Source of the DNA: DASVVT01 sp036386415
GTDB lineage: Bacteria; Acidobacteriota; Blastocatellia; Pyrinomonadales; Pyrinomonadaceae
DNA: 64,000 nucleotides
Assembly: GCA_036386415.1 (NCBI GenBank)
Contig: DASVVT010000094.1
Coordinates: 50,388-114,387 of the forward strand
Reading direction: 5' to 3'
Each line of letters opens with the position of its first letter. The stretch's first letter is position 1. The notes under the pieces were generated by a model. It did not search any database. It had not been told where the DNA came from and worked only from the letters and a program-made list of their open reading frames with translations. The translations under genes were made by a program, and so were the position numbers. Shown here in pieces: positions 8,473-17,172 of the stretch.

Positions 8473-8488
8473 TGGCATGATCGTTGCT
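8473..8488 (+). promoter_or_regulatory. Sigma-54 type promoter (-24/-12)
   Basis: TGGCATGATCGTTGCT matches the RpoN consensus TGGCACG-N4-TTGCW with GG and GC exactly 10 bp apart. The region before it is A/T-rich. It points at the short transcribed unit ending in the terminator at 8745. No conventional gene follows in this direction. Confidence 0.55.
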
Positions 8489-8560
8489 CTATAGCGTCCT
8501 GGTTAAAATAACGAAGGGTACATAAAGGGTAAATCGGGTCAGGCTCGGAGACAGCAGTGA

Positions 8561-8746
8561 GTGAAGGCTTTGGGGGAGGCGTTCTCTCACTTTAAAAAGC
8601 AGGCGGCGGCTCTTTCGGGGGAACGGGGTTGTCGCAAGCGAAGCAGTCAAAGGGCAACAGTTGCTGGGCTGCTGGTCGGCGTCCTGAATGGGCTTGGGGG
8701 AGCCCTGAAGGAAGACCAGCAGCCCGCAAACTTTTTGGGCTATTAA
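8561..8746 (+). CDS. Possible small protein, 61 aa
   Basis: A GTG-initiated frame has CGGAG 10 nt upstream. It encodes a basic, Lys/Arg-rich first half and a glycine-rich hydrophobic segment (VAGLLVGVLNGLGGAL, about residues 34-49). The stop is directly before the terminator stem. It would be the only protein made from the sigma-54 transcript. The strong RNA helices in the same bases make a non-coding role equally likely. Confidence 0.3.
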   Translation: MKALGEAFSHFKKQAAALSGERGCRKRSSQRATVAGLLVGVLNGLGGALKEDQQPANFLGY

Positions 8747-8785
8747 AAGGCGTGGCGAAGATTCAATCTTCGCCACGCCTTTTTA
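8745..8785. terminator. Bidirectional intrinsic terminator
   Basis: AAAAGGCGTGGCGAAGAT and its exact reverse complement (8766-8783) enclose a short loop. A-run and T-run flanks lie on both sides, so it can end the plus-strand unit from 8500 and the minus-strand gene 8810-9988. Confidence 0.85.
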
Positions 8786-8809
8786 ACTTTCTGGTGTTTA
8801 GAGGATTAC

Positions 8810-9988
8810 TTAACCATCGCTCCTGCCCAGTAATCTAGCTGGATCGTTTTGCGGCGTCATGTCGTCGATGTTCAGGCGGATCATACCGCCTGCGTCCGAA
8901 TAGGCCGCCGTGGCGGCTTGCTGCGAGCGGCGACGCCTGAAAATAATGGTGCCAAAGAGGCCGCCGATGCCCAGGCACAGGAGAACGGCGAGCCCTGACG
9001 CTTTGATGACGGCCAGGATGATGCCTGCGGTCGTCTGTGTGTACATTCTCTGTGCACGCTCCAGAGCGCGCGGGTTGTCGCCGAGCCACTGCACCACCTG
9101 CTCGTAGCTCACGCCGTCGATTAACTGCTTCGCCGTCTGATCATCCGGCGCATTGAAGACAAAGACGGAGTAGTTGCCAACGCGTCTATAGGCGGAAGGC
9201 ACGGGCTGTCCGCTACCTTGAAGCTCTTTGATTCGTGCGTTGATGCGAGCGTCCGAATCGGTTGCGATCTGCGGCGTGGTGTATTCGACAATGACCAGTC
9301 TTGACTGACCATAGGTGGCCGTCACAGCCTCCGTCCCACCTTCGAAGCTCACCACATCAAGGACGGCGCTGTCAGGGACAGCACCCTTCAAAGCGTTAAG
9401 GCTGACGGCATAAAAAACCTTGTCCTGAACCTTTTCCCATTCGGGAAGATGTTTGACCAGTGAAGGTATTTCCCCTTCGCCCTTGTACAGGCTGTCCGCG
9501 ATTAAGTTGGCTAAAGTGATAACTTCTTCGGTCTGGCCGCCAAATTTATCTACACGCGTCAGACTGACGAGCGTCGAGCCTTTAACAAACGACATTCCTG
9601 TGTTATCACCGAAGCAGATAGTTCCAAAGTCGCACCTCGGTCTCGGCTCCGACAAGGATTGCGAGCTATTCTTCGTTAAGAGCGAATAGGCGCTCGATTC
9701 CGAACCCGTCCTCGTAATTACAACTATGATTCCATGTCCTTTAGCAGATGTATAGTGACGCCTGAAGAGAGAGAGGACGTTAAAATCTTTGGAGTTGAAA
9801 CCTGCGTCCTTAGCCTGTCCGTCAGCCGTAAAAAAGTCCCTCCCGGTGACGCGGAACCGGCCTACTTGTGCCGGTAAAATCTTTGAATAATCGCCTGCCG
9901 TGGAGACTTCGCTTGCGGATGCACGGGGCAACAGCAGCAATACGAAAAGCGCCGCGACGATAAATTTTGGCGGGAAAGCGAAACGCAA
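8810..9988 (-). CDS. Membrane-anchored exported protein of unknown function
   Basis: The 392-residue protein has an N-terminal signal sequence (about 1-26, ending RASAS), a large extracytoplasmic domain, and a C-terminal transmembrane helix (VLLCLGIGGLFGTIIF, about residues 337-353). A basic stop-transfer RRRR and a short cytoplasmic tail follow. The block ILPAQVGRFRVTGRDFFTADG near the N-terminus and the Ser-rich middle are not motifs I can assign. It resembles secreted DUF proteins frequent in Acidobacteriota, but I cannot name the family with certainty. The predicted start is TTG at 9988, with GAGGG upstream. The bidirectional terminator at 8745 lies after its stop. Confidence 0.75.
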   Translation of the reverse strand: MRFAFPPKFIVAALFVLLLLPRASASEVSTAGDYSKILPAQVGRFRVTGRDFFTADGQAKDAGFNSKDFNVLSLFRRHYTSAKGHGIIVVITRTGSESSAYSLLTKNSSQSLSEPRPRCDFGTICFGDNTGMSFVKGSTLVSLTRVDKFGGQTEEVITLANLIADSLYKGEGEIPSLVKHLPEWEKVQDKVFYAVSLNALKGAVPDSAVLDVVSFEGGTEAVTATYGQSRLVIVEYTTPQIATDSDARINARIKELQGSGQPVPSAYRRVGNYSVFVFNAPDDQTAKQLIDGVSYEQVVQWLGDNPRALERAQRMYTQTTAGIILAVIKASGLAVLLCLGIGGLFGTIIFRRRRSQQAATAAYSDAGGMIRLNIDDMTPQNDPARLLGRSDG

Positions 9989-10104
9989 AATAAGACCCTC
10001 TCAAAAAGACTTTGGAAGCATACGGGTTCTTTAGAAACCGGAAACCTTAAGATGTTCCCGGAAGCCGTCTCCGTTGTGCAGAAAATCGCTGTCGATCTAA
10101 TAGT

Positions 10105-10722
10105 TTAGCGCCAACGGCGGAGTTCACGCAAAAGTAGATCGGCATGGTGGCGCGGGTTGTCTATGTTGCGCAGGATGGTCGTCCCGCCCTGCTCGCTCGC
10201 GTTGTCTATGATGAGGTTGCCGAATCCGAGCAGGCGTTGCAGGATGCTCGAAGAGACCGTCACGTCCTGAATATTACGCAGAGGGATGTTACGCGTCGTG
10301 CGCGCCACCAGACCCTGATCGATCATGACCTTGGAGTCTGTCAGCGTGTAGCTGACCATGTTGCGCCTGACGTGGTAGTAGGCTGGAATGAGCAGCAGCG
10401 CGAGCGCGAGCGGCAGGGAAACGTACCAGGGAATAGTCAAAAAAGGGAGCAGCGCCAGCAGGATGGTCAAAAGAATTGCGCCGAGGGCGGCGGCTGCGTA
10501 GCCGATCTTGATGAAGAGCATGGTGGGGCGCGCCGTGAAGATTGTGCGCTCGATCTCGCTGGATTCGTCATTGCGCTTGAGGTCGCTGCTGCCTCCTCCT
10601 CCTGCTCCGACAGCGCGCGCTCCGGCAAGGCGCGTCATTTCGGGATCAATGGCGGGCGCGCCGCACCCGGCGCAGAAACGCGTGCCCGGAGCGATGTATG
10701 AGCCGCAGTTAGTGCAGTGCAT
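10105..10722 (-). CDS. Zinc-ribbon plus bacterial PH-domain membrane protein
   Basis: A four-cysteine zinc ribbon (CTNCG...CAGCG, residues 3-24) is followed by a linker and two adjacent membrane helices (about residues 67-115). A bacterial PH (bPH2/YdbS-type) domain is at the C-terminus: VRRNMVSYTLTDSKVMIDQG, NIPLRNIQDV and LLGFGNLIIDN. Length is 205 residues. YdbS-like proteins are membrane proteins of uncertain role. The start ATG is 6 nt after the TAA of the upstream regulator gene, with GAGAGG between them, so the two are one transcription unit. Confidence 0.8.
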   Translation of the reverse strand: MHCTNCGSYIAPGTRFCAGCGAPAIDPEMTRLAGARAVGAGGGGSSDLKRNDESSEIERTIFTARPTMLFIKIGYAAAALGAILLTILLALLPFLTIPWYVSLPLALALLLIPAYYHVRRNMVSYTLTDSKVMIDQGLVARTTRNIPLRNIQDVTVSSSILQRLLGFGNLIIDNASEQGGTTILRNIDNPRHHADLLLRELRRWR

Positions 10723-10728
10723 CCTCTC

Positions 10729-12360
10729 TTATTCGACGCTCCCGGCCATGCGCACGCTGGTTAAAAGGTCTGACGGATCATAGGGCATCGTGACGACGCT
10801 ACGCGCACCTAGCTCAAGCGCCTGGGCGCGCTCCGTCGCTTTCTCCGGCGACATGAGCAGCACCACGGGCATCGTCAGCCGCCCGCCATTCTGTTTGCGC
10901 AGACGACGCAGCGTCTCAAGCCCGTCAATCCCGTGCAGGTCATAATCAAGCAGGAGCAGGTCGGGACGCTCTATGCGCAGCAGGTCCAGAGCTTGCTGTC
11001 CGTCAAAAGCGGCGCGGGCTTCATAGCCTGCGGAGCGAATCAGTGAATTAATCTGCGCCATGCGCGCGGCATCCGAGATGGTCAACAGCAGGCGGCGCGG
11101 CATGATGGCTCCGCTCGCACGACGCTCGCGCTCGCGAGCCGCAGCTTCGGAGGCAGCGCGCGCCGCATCAGCGCCGTTAGAACCCGTCCCGCCGCTCTTC
11201 ACAGGCGTCGCCGCGACCGTCTCCACCACATCATCAATTCTCTTCTCGCGCACGACCGTCGATTCCAGAGTCCACGCGCGCGCAGGTGGTTTGGAAACCG
11301 GCGCTGGAGGCTCGCTCAATGGTAAAGGCTCGGGAGCGATAGGGCGCGGCTGAGCAATAGTAGTAGTAGTACTACTACCAGGTAGTGGCGATTGTCTTGG
11401 AGGTGGCGGAGTGGGCGCAGCCGCCGTAGGACGTGCGGCTTCCGGTATCTCCCGTAAAGGAGCTTTCGCCGTCTCTGGAGTTGGAACTTCCACTCTCTCT
11501 TTCGCTTTGAAACTGACGACGCGTGTCCTGCCAGAGCGCGCCAGGCTCGCCGCCGCTTCGGCCTTTTCGATCAGCGTCTCAACGTCGCCGCCGTCCGAGG
11601 GGAATGAGGCGAGACCGACGGCTATATCGTTGTCGGCGTTCTTCTCATTAAACTCACTGCGCAATCTTGAGAAGACATCTGAGGCGACATCCGAGTTCAT
11701 GCGCGGCAAGTAGACGAGCAGTGTCGTCGGCCCATAGAAAGCTGCCGCGTCTATGCGGCGCAGGTGGAGTTTGAGAAAACCCTGCGCCTCCGCCAGAACG
11801 CGGTCGCGCGCCGCTTTATCCATCGCCGCGCCGCCTTCGCGCGCCGCCGCGTAGACGAGAGCGAGCGTTCCTCGCGCGCCGCTGCGTATATCTTCGCTCA
11901 CGGAGTCGAGCATGAGCATGAAGTTATCTATCTCTAAACGCTGATCACCGACGGCAGATGCCGAGCGCCGCCCGGCTTCGATGCGCCAGAAGAGCGAATC
12001 GAGCCGTGCCAGTATCTGTTCATGCGGAGTCCAGAGACCGAAGTAATCGTCCACGCCGATGTTGAGAGCTGTGTTGCGCAACGCGCGCTCATCCTGGCTG
12101 AAGACGAAGACCAGCGATAAGCCGTAGGTGGCGGGCTCTGCGCGCAGGCGGCGCGCCAGGGCGATGCGATCATTCTCAAGACCGGCAGTGCCGCGCGGCA
12201 ACTCTATGATGACCACATCCGGCGCAAAGTCTGCGATCACGGCTTGCGCGGTCTCGATAGTCGCCGCCTCGGCCTCGTAGCCGGAATCTGCCAGTTGCTC
12301 TTGCAGGCTGGCTGCGCTCGCGTCCGCGATAATCAAGGCGCGTCGGCGAGCAGGCTTCAT
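10729..12360 (-). CDS. Two-receiver response regulator with degenerate GGDEF domain
   Basis: From Met at 12360 there are 543 residues. An N-terminal receiver-like domain (RRRALIIADAS...DVVIIELPRG) lacks the phospho-acceptor Asp at the usual place. A middle domain (about residues 130-280) has the outline of GGDEF but no GGDEF motif. A Pro/Ser/Ala linker follows. The C-terminal receiver has LLLLDYDLHGIDGLETLRRL with a plausible acceptor Asp and the VLLMSPEKA switch region. No DNA-binding domain is seen, so it may act by protein contacts. The frame extends upstream to GTG 12453, and a TTG at about 12399 has AGGAGG upstream; the true start is not settled. Confidence 0.75.
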   Translation of the reverse strand: MKPARRRALIIADASAASLQEQLADSGYEAEAATIETAQAVIADFAPDVVIIELPRGTAGLENDRIALARRLRAEPATYGLSLVFVFSQDERALRNTALNIGVDDYFGLWTPHEQILARLDSLFWRIEAGRRSASAVGDQRLEIDNFMLMLDSVSEDIRSGARGTLALVYAAAREGGAAMDKAARDRVLAEAQGFLKLHLRRIDAAAFYGPTTLLVYLPRMNSDVASDVFSRLRSEFNEKNADNDIAVGLASFPSDGGDVETLIEKAEAAASLARSGRTRVVSFKAKERVEVPTPETAKAPLREIPEAARPTAAAPTPPPPRQSPLPGSSTTTTIAQPRPIAPEPLPLSEPPAPVSKPPARAWTLESTVVREKRIDDVVETVAATPVKSGGTGSNGADAARAASEAAARERERRASGAIMPRRLLLTISDAARMAQINSLIRSAGYEARAAFDGQQALDLLRIERPDLLLLDYDLHGIDGLETLRRLRKQNGGRLTMPVVLLMSPEKATERAQALELGARSVVTMPYDPSDLLTSVRMAGSVE

Positions 12361-12566
12361 CGTGGCTTGAGTGGAGCTGGTTGGAGCAGTATTCAACAAG
12401 AAAGCAGCGCCTCCTGACGTGGAGTACGTGCGCGACTTGGACAGGCAGCGCACCTCCTGCTACTTATGATACATAATTAATGTGCCCGCCGAAACAGAAA
12501 ACGAGGCGAATCTTTCCTAAAAAAGAGTCGCCCCGCAAATTTTACGCTAAATTTTGGCTTCCCGGC

Positions 12567-13403
12567 CTACTGGCTCACAAGCTGGAGTCTGCCGTCCGGC
12601 AGGCGCACGGCGAAGACGTTGCGCTCGTAGATCGTCAGGGGTGTGGAAACTTCGGCCTGAACTGCGGCCACCTCCGTAGGTCTCAGACTACGCGCATTGC
12701 GTGCCGTTAAGGGATCGCGCATGAGCGCGTAACGTTGCCCGATACGGCGCACGTATTCCTGTGTCTCACGATAGGGCGGAACGCGGCGGCCATACTTCAT
12801 CACGGCCCCCTCGCCAGCATTGTATCCGGCCAGAGCCAGCGACACGTCGCCATCAAAGGCGTCGAGCAGGAACCGCATGTAACGTGTGCCGCCTTCTATA
12901 TTCTGGCGCGGATCGAAGATGTTCGTGACGCCGAAACGCGCCGCCGTCCCCGGCATCAACTGCATCAGCCCGCGCGCCCCTTTCGGCGAGATCGCGCCCC
13001 TTTTGAAAGAGGACTCCTGGTGCATGATCGAATAGATCAAGACGGGATCGACCCCGTTGCGCGCGCCCGATTCGACGATGAAAGCATCTATCTTCGGGTC
13101 GCCCGTCGTGAAGCCGTCGAGAGACCTGCTGGCCGTCATCTCGGCTACGCGCGTCCGCGTGTAGACCGTAGATGCCGTAGGCCGCGTATGAGCGTTATCC
13201 GTAGATTTGATGGATTTGGACGTGGGGCGAACCGTTTTTGTAGACGCTAGGGTGGCCGTCGTCGGCACGGCCTCTATATGGACGCCGTCCCTGACGTCAA
13301 AATTATCGAAGCGGTAGCCGCCTCCCGTCTGAGCCACAGCGGGGAGACACGCAACCAGCACCAGGACAACTATCAAGGGGAACTTTTTCATGCTATTCAC
13401 CAT
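12567..13403 (-). CDS. Lytic transglycosylase (SLT domain), exported
   Basis: The 278-residue protein (274 if Met5 at 13391 is the start) has a signal peptide (MKKFPLIVVLVLVACLPAVA) and a Thr-rich spacer. A Slt70-like catalytic domain occupies about residues 103-240. The catalytic glutamate is in MHQESSF (Glu130), followed by GARGLMQLMPGTA, NIEGGTRYMRFLL and LALAGYNAGEGAV. All are hallmarks of family 1 lytic transglycosylases. It cleaves the MurNAc-GlcNAc bond of peptidoglycan in the periplasm. The C-terminal tail ends VFAVRLPDGRLQLVSQ. It stands alone on the minus strand. Confidence 0.88.
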   Translation of the reverse strand: MVNSMKKFPLIVVLVLVACLPAVAQTGGGYRFDNFDVRDGVHIEAVPTTATLASTKTVRPTSKSIKSTDNAHTRPTASTVYTRTRVAEMTASRSLDGFTTGDPKIDAFIVESGARNGVDPVLIYSIMHQESSFKRGAISPKGARGLMQLMPGTAARFGVTNIFDPRQNIEGGTRYMRFLLDAFDGDVSLALAGYNAGEGAVMKYGRRVPPYRETQEYVRRIGQRYALMRDPLTARNARSLRPTEVAAVQAEVSTPLTIYERNVFAVRLPDGRLQLVSQ

Positions 13404-13792
13404 GTATGTCGGGGGTTAAGAGGCAATAGTTTCGTAGCGGTCAAGCGCGAGGCCGTGAGTAAGGTGGATTTTTGAAGTGAAAGCGCATATTTTAAACGCC
13501 CGACCGGGACGCACCAGAGATAATAGCATGTCGTTAAAAATATAACAACAAGTTTGTGCAAAAAGGCGTTTCCGGCTTTTAATCAGGTGGTTTGACACCT
13601 TAAGCCCATTAGCCAGAATCTCGGGAACTCTTGCAACGCACAGTACCTTCTAGTATTTAGGTTAGAGGGTGGGGGGCGATCATCGGAAGGCGTCTTGACA
13701 GTGGGAGTATGATAGCGCGGCTCAATGGGGCGCTTATTATCCGAGTAGTCGCGCGCTTTTGGCGCGCCTCACTAAAATTTGAGGAGGAAAAG
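13404..13792. other. Divergent intergenic region
   Basis: This holds the promoters of the divergent transglycosylase and peptidoglycan-binding genes, but no box stands out with certainty. A GC-rich hairpin (GCGCGCTTTTGGCGCGCC, about 13751-13768) lies in the leader just before the GAGGAGG ribosome binding site of the next gene. I see no other gene or repeat. Confidence 0.4.
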
Positions 13793-14152
13793 ATGAAAAA
13801 ATCTCTCTTGGCTCTGCTAACGCTTCTGCTTGCGATGTCTTTTGCGGCAGTGGCACAAAACGGCAATTCAAACTCGAACTCTGAATCCAATTCAAACGCT
13901 AAGAGCACAAATTCAAACCGCAAGCGCGGCCCTGTCTTTCGCGCCAATAAGGATCAGATCAAGCAGGCTCAAGCAATCCTCAAACAGCGCGGCTTTTACA
14001 CTGGCGAGCAGACAGGGAAGCTTGACCCGGACACACGCGCCGGACTGAAGAAGTATCAGGAAGCAGAGAAGATCAAGGTTACGGGCACGCTCAATCGCGT
14101 CACGCTCGAAAAGATGAACATTCAACTGACGGAGAAGCAGAAAGCTATTTAA
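13793..14152 (+). CDS. Exported peptidoglycan-binding domain protein
   Basis: ATG 13793 is preceded by GAGGAGGAAAAG, a strong ribosome binding site, and opens a typical signal peptide (MKKSLLALLTLLLAMSFAAVA). The frame extends upstream to 13709 but that start is unlikely. The mature part begins with an Asn/Ser repeat (NGNSNSNSESNSNAKSTNSN). It ends with one PG_binding_1 domain: AQAILKQRGFYTGEQTGKLD and TRAGLKKYQEAEKIKVTGTL. Length is 119 residues. It probably binds the cell wall non-catalytically. The gene lies divergent to a lytic transglycosylase. Confidence 0.82.
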   Translation: MKKSLLALLTLLLAMSFAAVAQNGNSNSNSESNSNAKSTNSNRKRGPVFRANKDQIKQAQAILKQRGFYTGEQTGKLDPDTRAGLKKYQEAEKIKVTGTLNRVTLEKMNIQLTEKQKAI

Positions 14153-14189
14153 GCGAGGCGTGCCGTAGTTTTCCGGTAAGCGAAGATTG

Positions 14190-14249
14190 GAGCAAAAGGC
14201 AGGAGCGGGCTGTCTCTTGAAAAGGGAACTGCCCGCCCTTGCTCTTTTT
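14190..14249 (+). terminator. Intrinsic terminator after the peptidoglycan-binding gene
   Basis: GAGCAA..GG..GCGGGC pairs with GCCCGCCCTTGCTC (14231-14244), and TTTTT follows. The loop is large and the stem is interrupted once. Confidence 0.55.
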
Positions 14250-14372
14250 ATAACGGGTTGAGATTTGAGGTCACAAAAAATTAAACACAAGAGGGATGCA
14301 GAGGAGATCAGATATTGTTCTGTTTTCCTCAATGTCCCTCTGTCTTGAGAATATTCTGCTCACTCACGCTCA

Positions 14373-17066
14373 TCATCCGAGAAGGCGTTCGACCACCGCG
14401 TAGCTTGCTTCCAGAGCTTCTGCCAATCTCTCCGGCTGATTGCCACCGCCTTCGGCCATGTCCGGCTTACCGCCGCCGCGCCCGCCAATGATCGGCGCCA
14501 ACTCTTTTATCACCTGTCCTGCCGGAACGCGTTTCGTCAAATCGGGTGAAGTGCGCACGATGAGTGAGACTTTACCTTCGTTGCTGCGGCCCAGGACGAC
14601 GACGCCTGAATTGATACGCGCCAGCAGCGTGTCGGAGAGTTGTCGCATACCTGCCGCGTCCAACCCGCTCGCTTCGCGCGCCAGAACTTTGACGCCCCCC
14701 GCCACCTCGCGCGCCTCGTTGCCGTTTGCGGATGCGCCAACGCCTCCGGTCGCCAGTTTCAAGCGCAGTTCATCTGCCTCGCGCCGCGCTTTCTTCAACT
14801 CTTCCTGAAGGCGTTCGACCGTCGCCGGAATCTCCGTGCGCGAAGTACGCAACTCGCCTGCGACCTGATCTACAAGGGCTTCTGTCTCCTGAAAACGCGT
14901 GAAGGCATCCGCTCCCGTGACCGCCCTGATCCGGCGCGTCCCCGAAGCGATGGACTCATCGCTCACGATCTTGAAAAGGCCAATATCGCCGGTGGCGCGA
15001 ACGTGTGTGCCGCCGCACAACTCCTTCGAGAAGCCGGGTATTGTCAACACTCTCACCTTCTCTGCATACTTTTCGCCGAAGAGCGCCATCGCGCCCGAGC
15101 GCATCGCCTCTTCAAGAGAGAGTACGTCGGTGCGCACGGCCTCGTTACGCAGTATCTGATAGTTGACGAGCCGTTCAAGCTCGGCCAGTTCGTCGCGCGT
15201 CAGGGGCTGAAAGTGTGTGAAGTCGAAGCGCAGGTAGTTTGGCGCAACGACCGACCCTGCTTGTTTGACGTGTGTACCAAGGACTTCGCGCAGGGCTGCA
15301 TGGAGCAGGTGCGTCGCCGTGTGATTGCGCCGCGTCGCGTCGCGCTTCTCCACATCGACCTGAGCCGTCACCACATCGCCGACCTTCAACGCGCCGCGAT
15401 CAACGGTCACGCGGTGGACGATCAGCCCGCTCGCGGGGGAGACAGTATCGTTGACGCTGACGTGTGTGTTGCCGACGGCGAACGTGCCCGTATCGCCTAC
15501 CTGTCCGCCTGCTTCAGCATAGAAGGGGGTACGATCCAACACGACCTCGCCTTCATCGCCCTCGCGCAGCTCATTCACTTCTTCTTCGCCGTTGATGAGG
15601 GCGACGACGCGCCCGTCATCCGTGCGTGTCCCTTCATAACCCGTAAACTCGCTTCGTCCGACGCGCTCCGCGACACTCGCATAGACGGGCTTGGCCTTCG
15701 CGCGGGCTACCGTCTGATCGCGCTCGCTCGCGCCCTGAATCTCGCGCAGGGCGGTGTCAAAGGACGCATTGAAGATCTCCTCTTCAACGCTGAAGCCGCG
15801 CTCTTCGAGGCTGACGCGGATCAGGTCGCGCGGCGTGCCGAACGTATCGTAGAGCCGCGCCAGCTCTTTGTAGTCCGGCAGCGAGCCGTCTGTCGTGGTT
15901 GAGAAGAGCGCGTCAAGCTTCTGCAAGCCAACGGTCAGAGTCGAGCTGAAGCGCTCCTCTTCGAGCTTGACCATGCGCCCGATGAATTCGCGCGAGGTTT
16001 CCAGCTCAGGATAAGCGTCGCGCATCTCATCGACGACGCAATCGGTCACCTTGTAGAAGAACAGGTCTTCAAACCCAAGCGCGTGACGCCCGTGATAGAT
16101 GGCGCGGCGCATGATCTTGCGCAGGACGTAGTTGCGCCCTTCGTTGCCGGGCAGGATTCCGTCTGCGATGGCGAAGGCGGTCGAGCGCGCGTGGTCTGCG
16201 ATGACGCGCATGGCGAAGCCTTCGGGCGAGTCTGGCGCGTAATGGCGGTCTGCGAGCTTTGCTGTGAACTCTATGATCGGGCGAATCAGGTCTGTATCGT
16301 AGTTCGAGAGAACGCCCTGAAGAACGACCGCCAGCCGCTCCAGGCCAGCGCCCGTATCGACAGAGGGCTTGGGCAGTAGCTCCAGCTTGTACTTGCCCGG
16401 CTCAGCCTCTACGCGGTTGTATTGCATGAAGACCAGATTCCAAATCTCCATGGTGATGTCGCCGGGCCCATTGACCAGGTCGGCGCGATTCAGGTTCGGG
16501 TCTTCGGGATGCTCGCCGAGGTAATAGTTGATCTCAGAGTTTGGCCCGCACGGGCCTGTCTCGGCCATCTGCCAGAAGTTGTCTTTGCGGCTGAAGCGCA
16601 GGACGCGATCAGGCCGACCCGAAACCTCCGCCCAGAGCGCGGCTGACTCGTCATCCGCAGGGACTTCCTCATCGCCCTCAAAGACCGTGTACCACATTCT
16701 TTCGGGATCAAGTTTCAGCTCGTTGACGAGCAGGTCCCAGGCGTATTCAATCGCCTCGCGCTTGAAGTAATCGCCGAACGAGAAGTTGCCGAGCATCTCA
16801 AAGAAGGTGTGATGGCGCGCGGTCTTGCCGACCTCGTCCAGATCGTTGTGCTTGCCTCCGGCACGGATGCACTTCTGCGGCGAGACGGCGCGCACGTAAT
16901 CACGCTTCTCCAGGCCAAGAAATACGTCTTTAAACTGGTTCATCCCGGCGTTGGTGAAAAGCAGGCTGGGATCGTTGGCGGGCAACAGCGGGCTTGAACG
17001 CACGACGCGATGCCCGCGCTGCTCGAAATATTCTAGAAACTTTTGGCGAATCTCTTTTCCGGTCAT
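14373..17066 (-). CDS. alaS: Alanine--tRNA ligase
   Basis: The 897-residue protein is full length. It has the class II catalytic core (RSSPLLPANDPSLLFTNAGM, GGKHNDLDEVG, RHHTFFEMLGNFSFGDYFK). The editing domain has HTATHLLHAALR and the zinc/editing Cys in LCGGTHV, and a C-terminal DHHA1 region includes GGRGGGKPDMAEGGG. It charges tRNA-Ala and clears mischarged Ser and Gly. An inverted repeat begins 8 bp upstream of the start codon and fills part of the gap to recX, which is upstream on the same strand. Confidence 0.97.
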   Translation of the reverse strand: MTGKEIRQKFLEYFEQRGHRVVRSSPLLPANDPSLLFTNAGMNQFKDVFLGLEKRDYVRAVSPQKCIRAGGKHNDLDEVGKTARHHTFFEMLGNFSFGDYFKREAIEYAWDLLVNELKLDPERMWYTVFEGDEEVPADDESAALWAEVSGRPDRVLRFSRKDNFWQMAETGPCGPNSEINYYLGEHPEDPNLNRADLVNGPGDITMEIWNLVFMQYNRVEAEPGKYKLELLPKPSVDTGAGLERLAVVLQGVLSNYDTDLIRPIIEFTAKLADRHYAPDSPEGFAMRVIADHARSTAFAIADGILPGNEGRNYVLRKIMRRAIYHGRHALGFEDLFFYKVTDCVVDEMRDAYPELETSREFIGRMVKLEEERFSSTLTVGLQKLDALFSTTTDGSLPDYKELARLYDTFGTPRDLIRVSLEERGFSVEEEIFNASFDTALREIQGASERDQTVARAKAKPVYASVAERVGRSEFTGYEGTRTDDGRVVALINGEEEVNELREGDEGEVVLDRTPFYAEAGGQVGDTGTFAVGNTHVSVNDTVSPASGLIVHRVTVDRGALKVGDVVTAQVDVEKRDATRRNHTATHLLHAALREVLGTHVKQAGSVVAPNYLRFDFTHFQPLTRDELAELERLVNYQILRNEAVRTDVLSLEEAMRSGAMALFGEKYAEKVRVLTIPGFSKELCGGTHVRATGDIGLFKIVSDESIASGTRRIRAVTGADAFTRFQETEALVDQVAGELRTSRTEIPATVERLQEELKKARREADELRLKLATGGVGASANGNEAREVAGGVKVLAREASGLDAAGMRQLSDTLLARINSGVVVLGRSNEGKVSLIVRTSPDLTKRVPAGQVIKELAPIIGGRGGGKPDMAEGGGNQPERLAEALEASYAVVERLLG

Positions 17067-17074
17067 AAAAATTC

Positions 17075-17134
17075 CAGTAAGCAGTAAGCAGTGAGCAGGA
17101 AACAGTTTCTGCTCACTGCTTACTGCTCACTATT
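17075..17134. repeat. Inverted repeat of GCAGTAA/GCAGTGA units upstream of alaS
   Basis: CAGTAAGCAGTAAGCAGTGA onward (17075-17103) pairs with its reverse complement (17105-17134). The arms are 7-bp quasi-tandem units. The same type lies at 56339-56409. On the minus strand the arm stops 8 nt from the alaS ATG. Confidence 0.9.
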
Positions 17135-17172
17135 CAAAGTGTAACACGCTGGATGCGGGCGGCGAAGCAGCC

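Larger units (their letters stand above)
8500..8785 (+). ncRNA. Candidate structured small RNA under a sigma-54 promoter
   Basis: From the expected start near 8500 to the terminator there are three potential helices. The first is GTGAG (8559) with CTCAC (8586). The strongest is GGGCTGCTGGTC (8666) with GACCAGCAGCCC (8713), extended by TTGC/GCAA around an inner GGGCTT..AGCCC hairpin. The last is the terminal hairpin at 8745-8783. It does not match 6S, SRP, tmRNA or RNase P signatures known to me. The same stretch also holds a 61-codon frame (8561-8746), so an mRNA is the alternative. Confidence 0.35.

Noticed and set aside
8541..8785. SRP RNA, 6S RNA, tmRNA or RNase P RNA
   Set aside because: Key sequences such as GGAAGGAAGCAGCC or the tmRNA ends are absent; only unspecific helices are present.
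14640..15902. A 420-codon frame opposite alaS
   Set aside because: It is the antisense shadow of a certain alaS gene; its protein has no family features. Similar long shadows in GC-rich genes elsewhere were dropped for the same reason.
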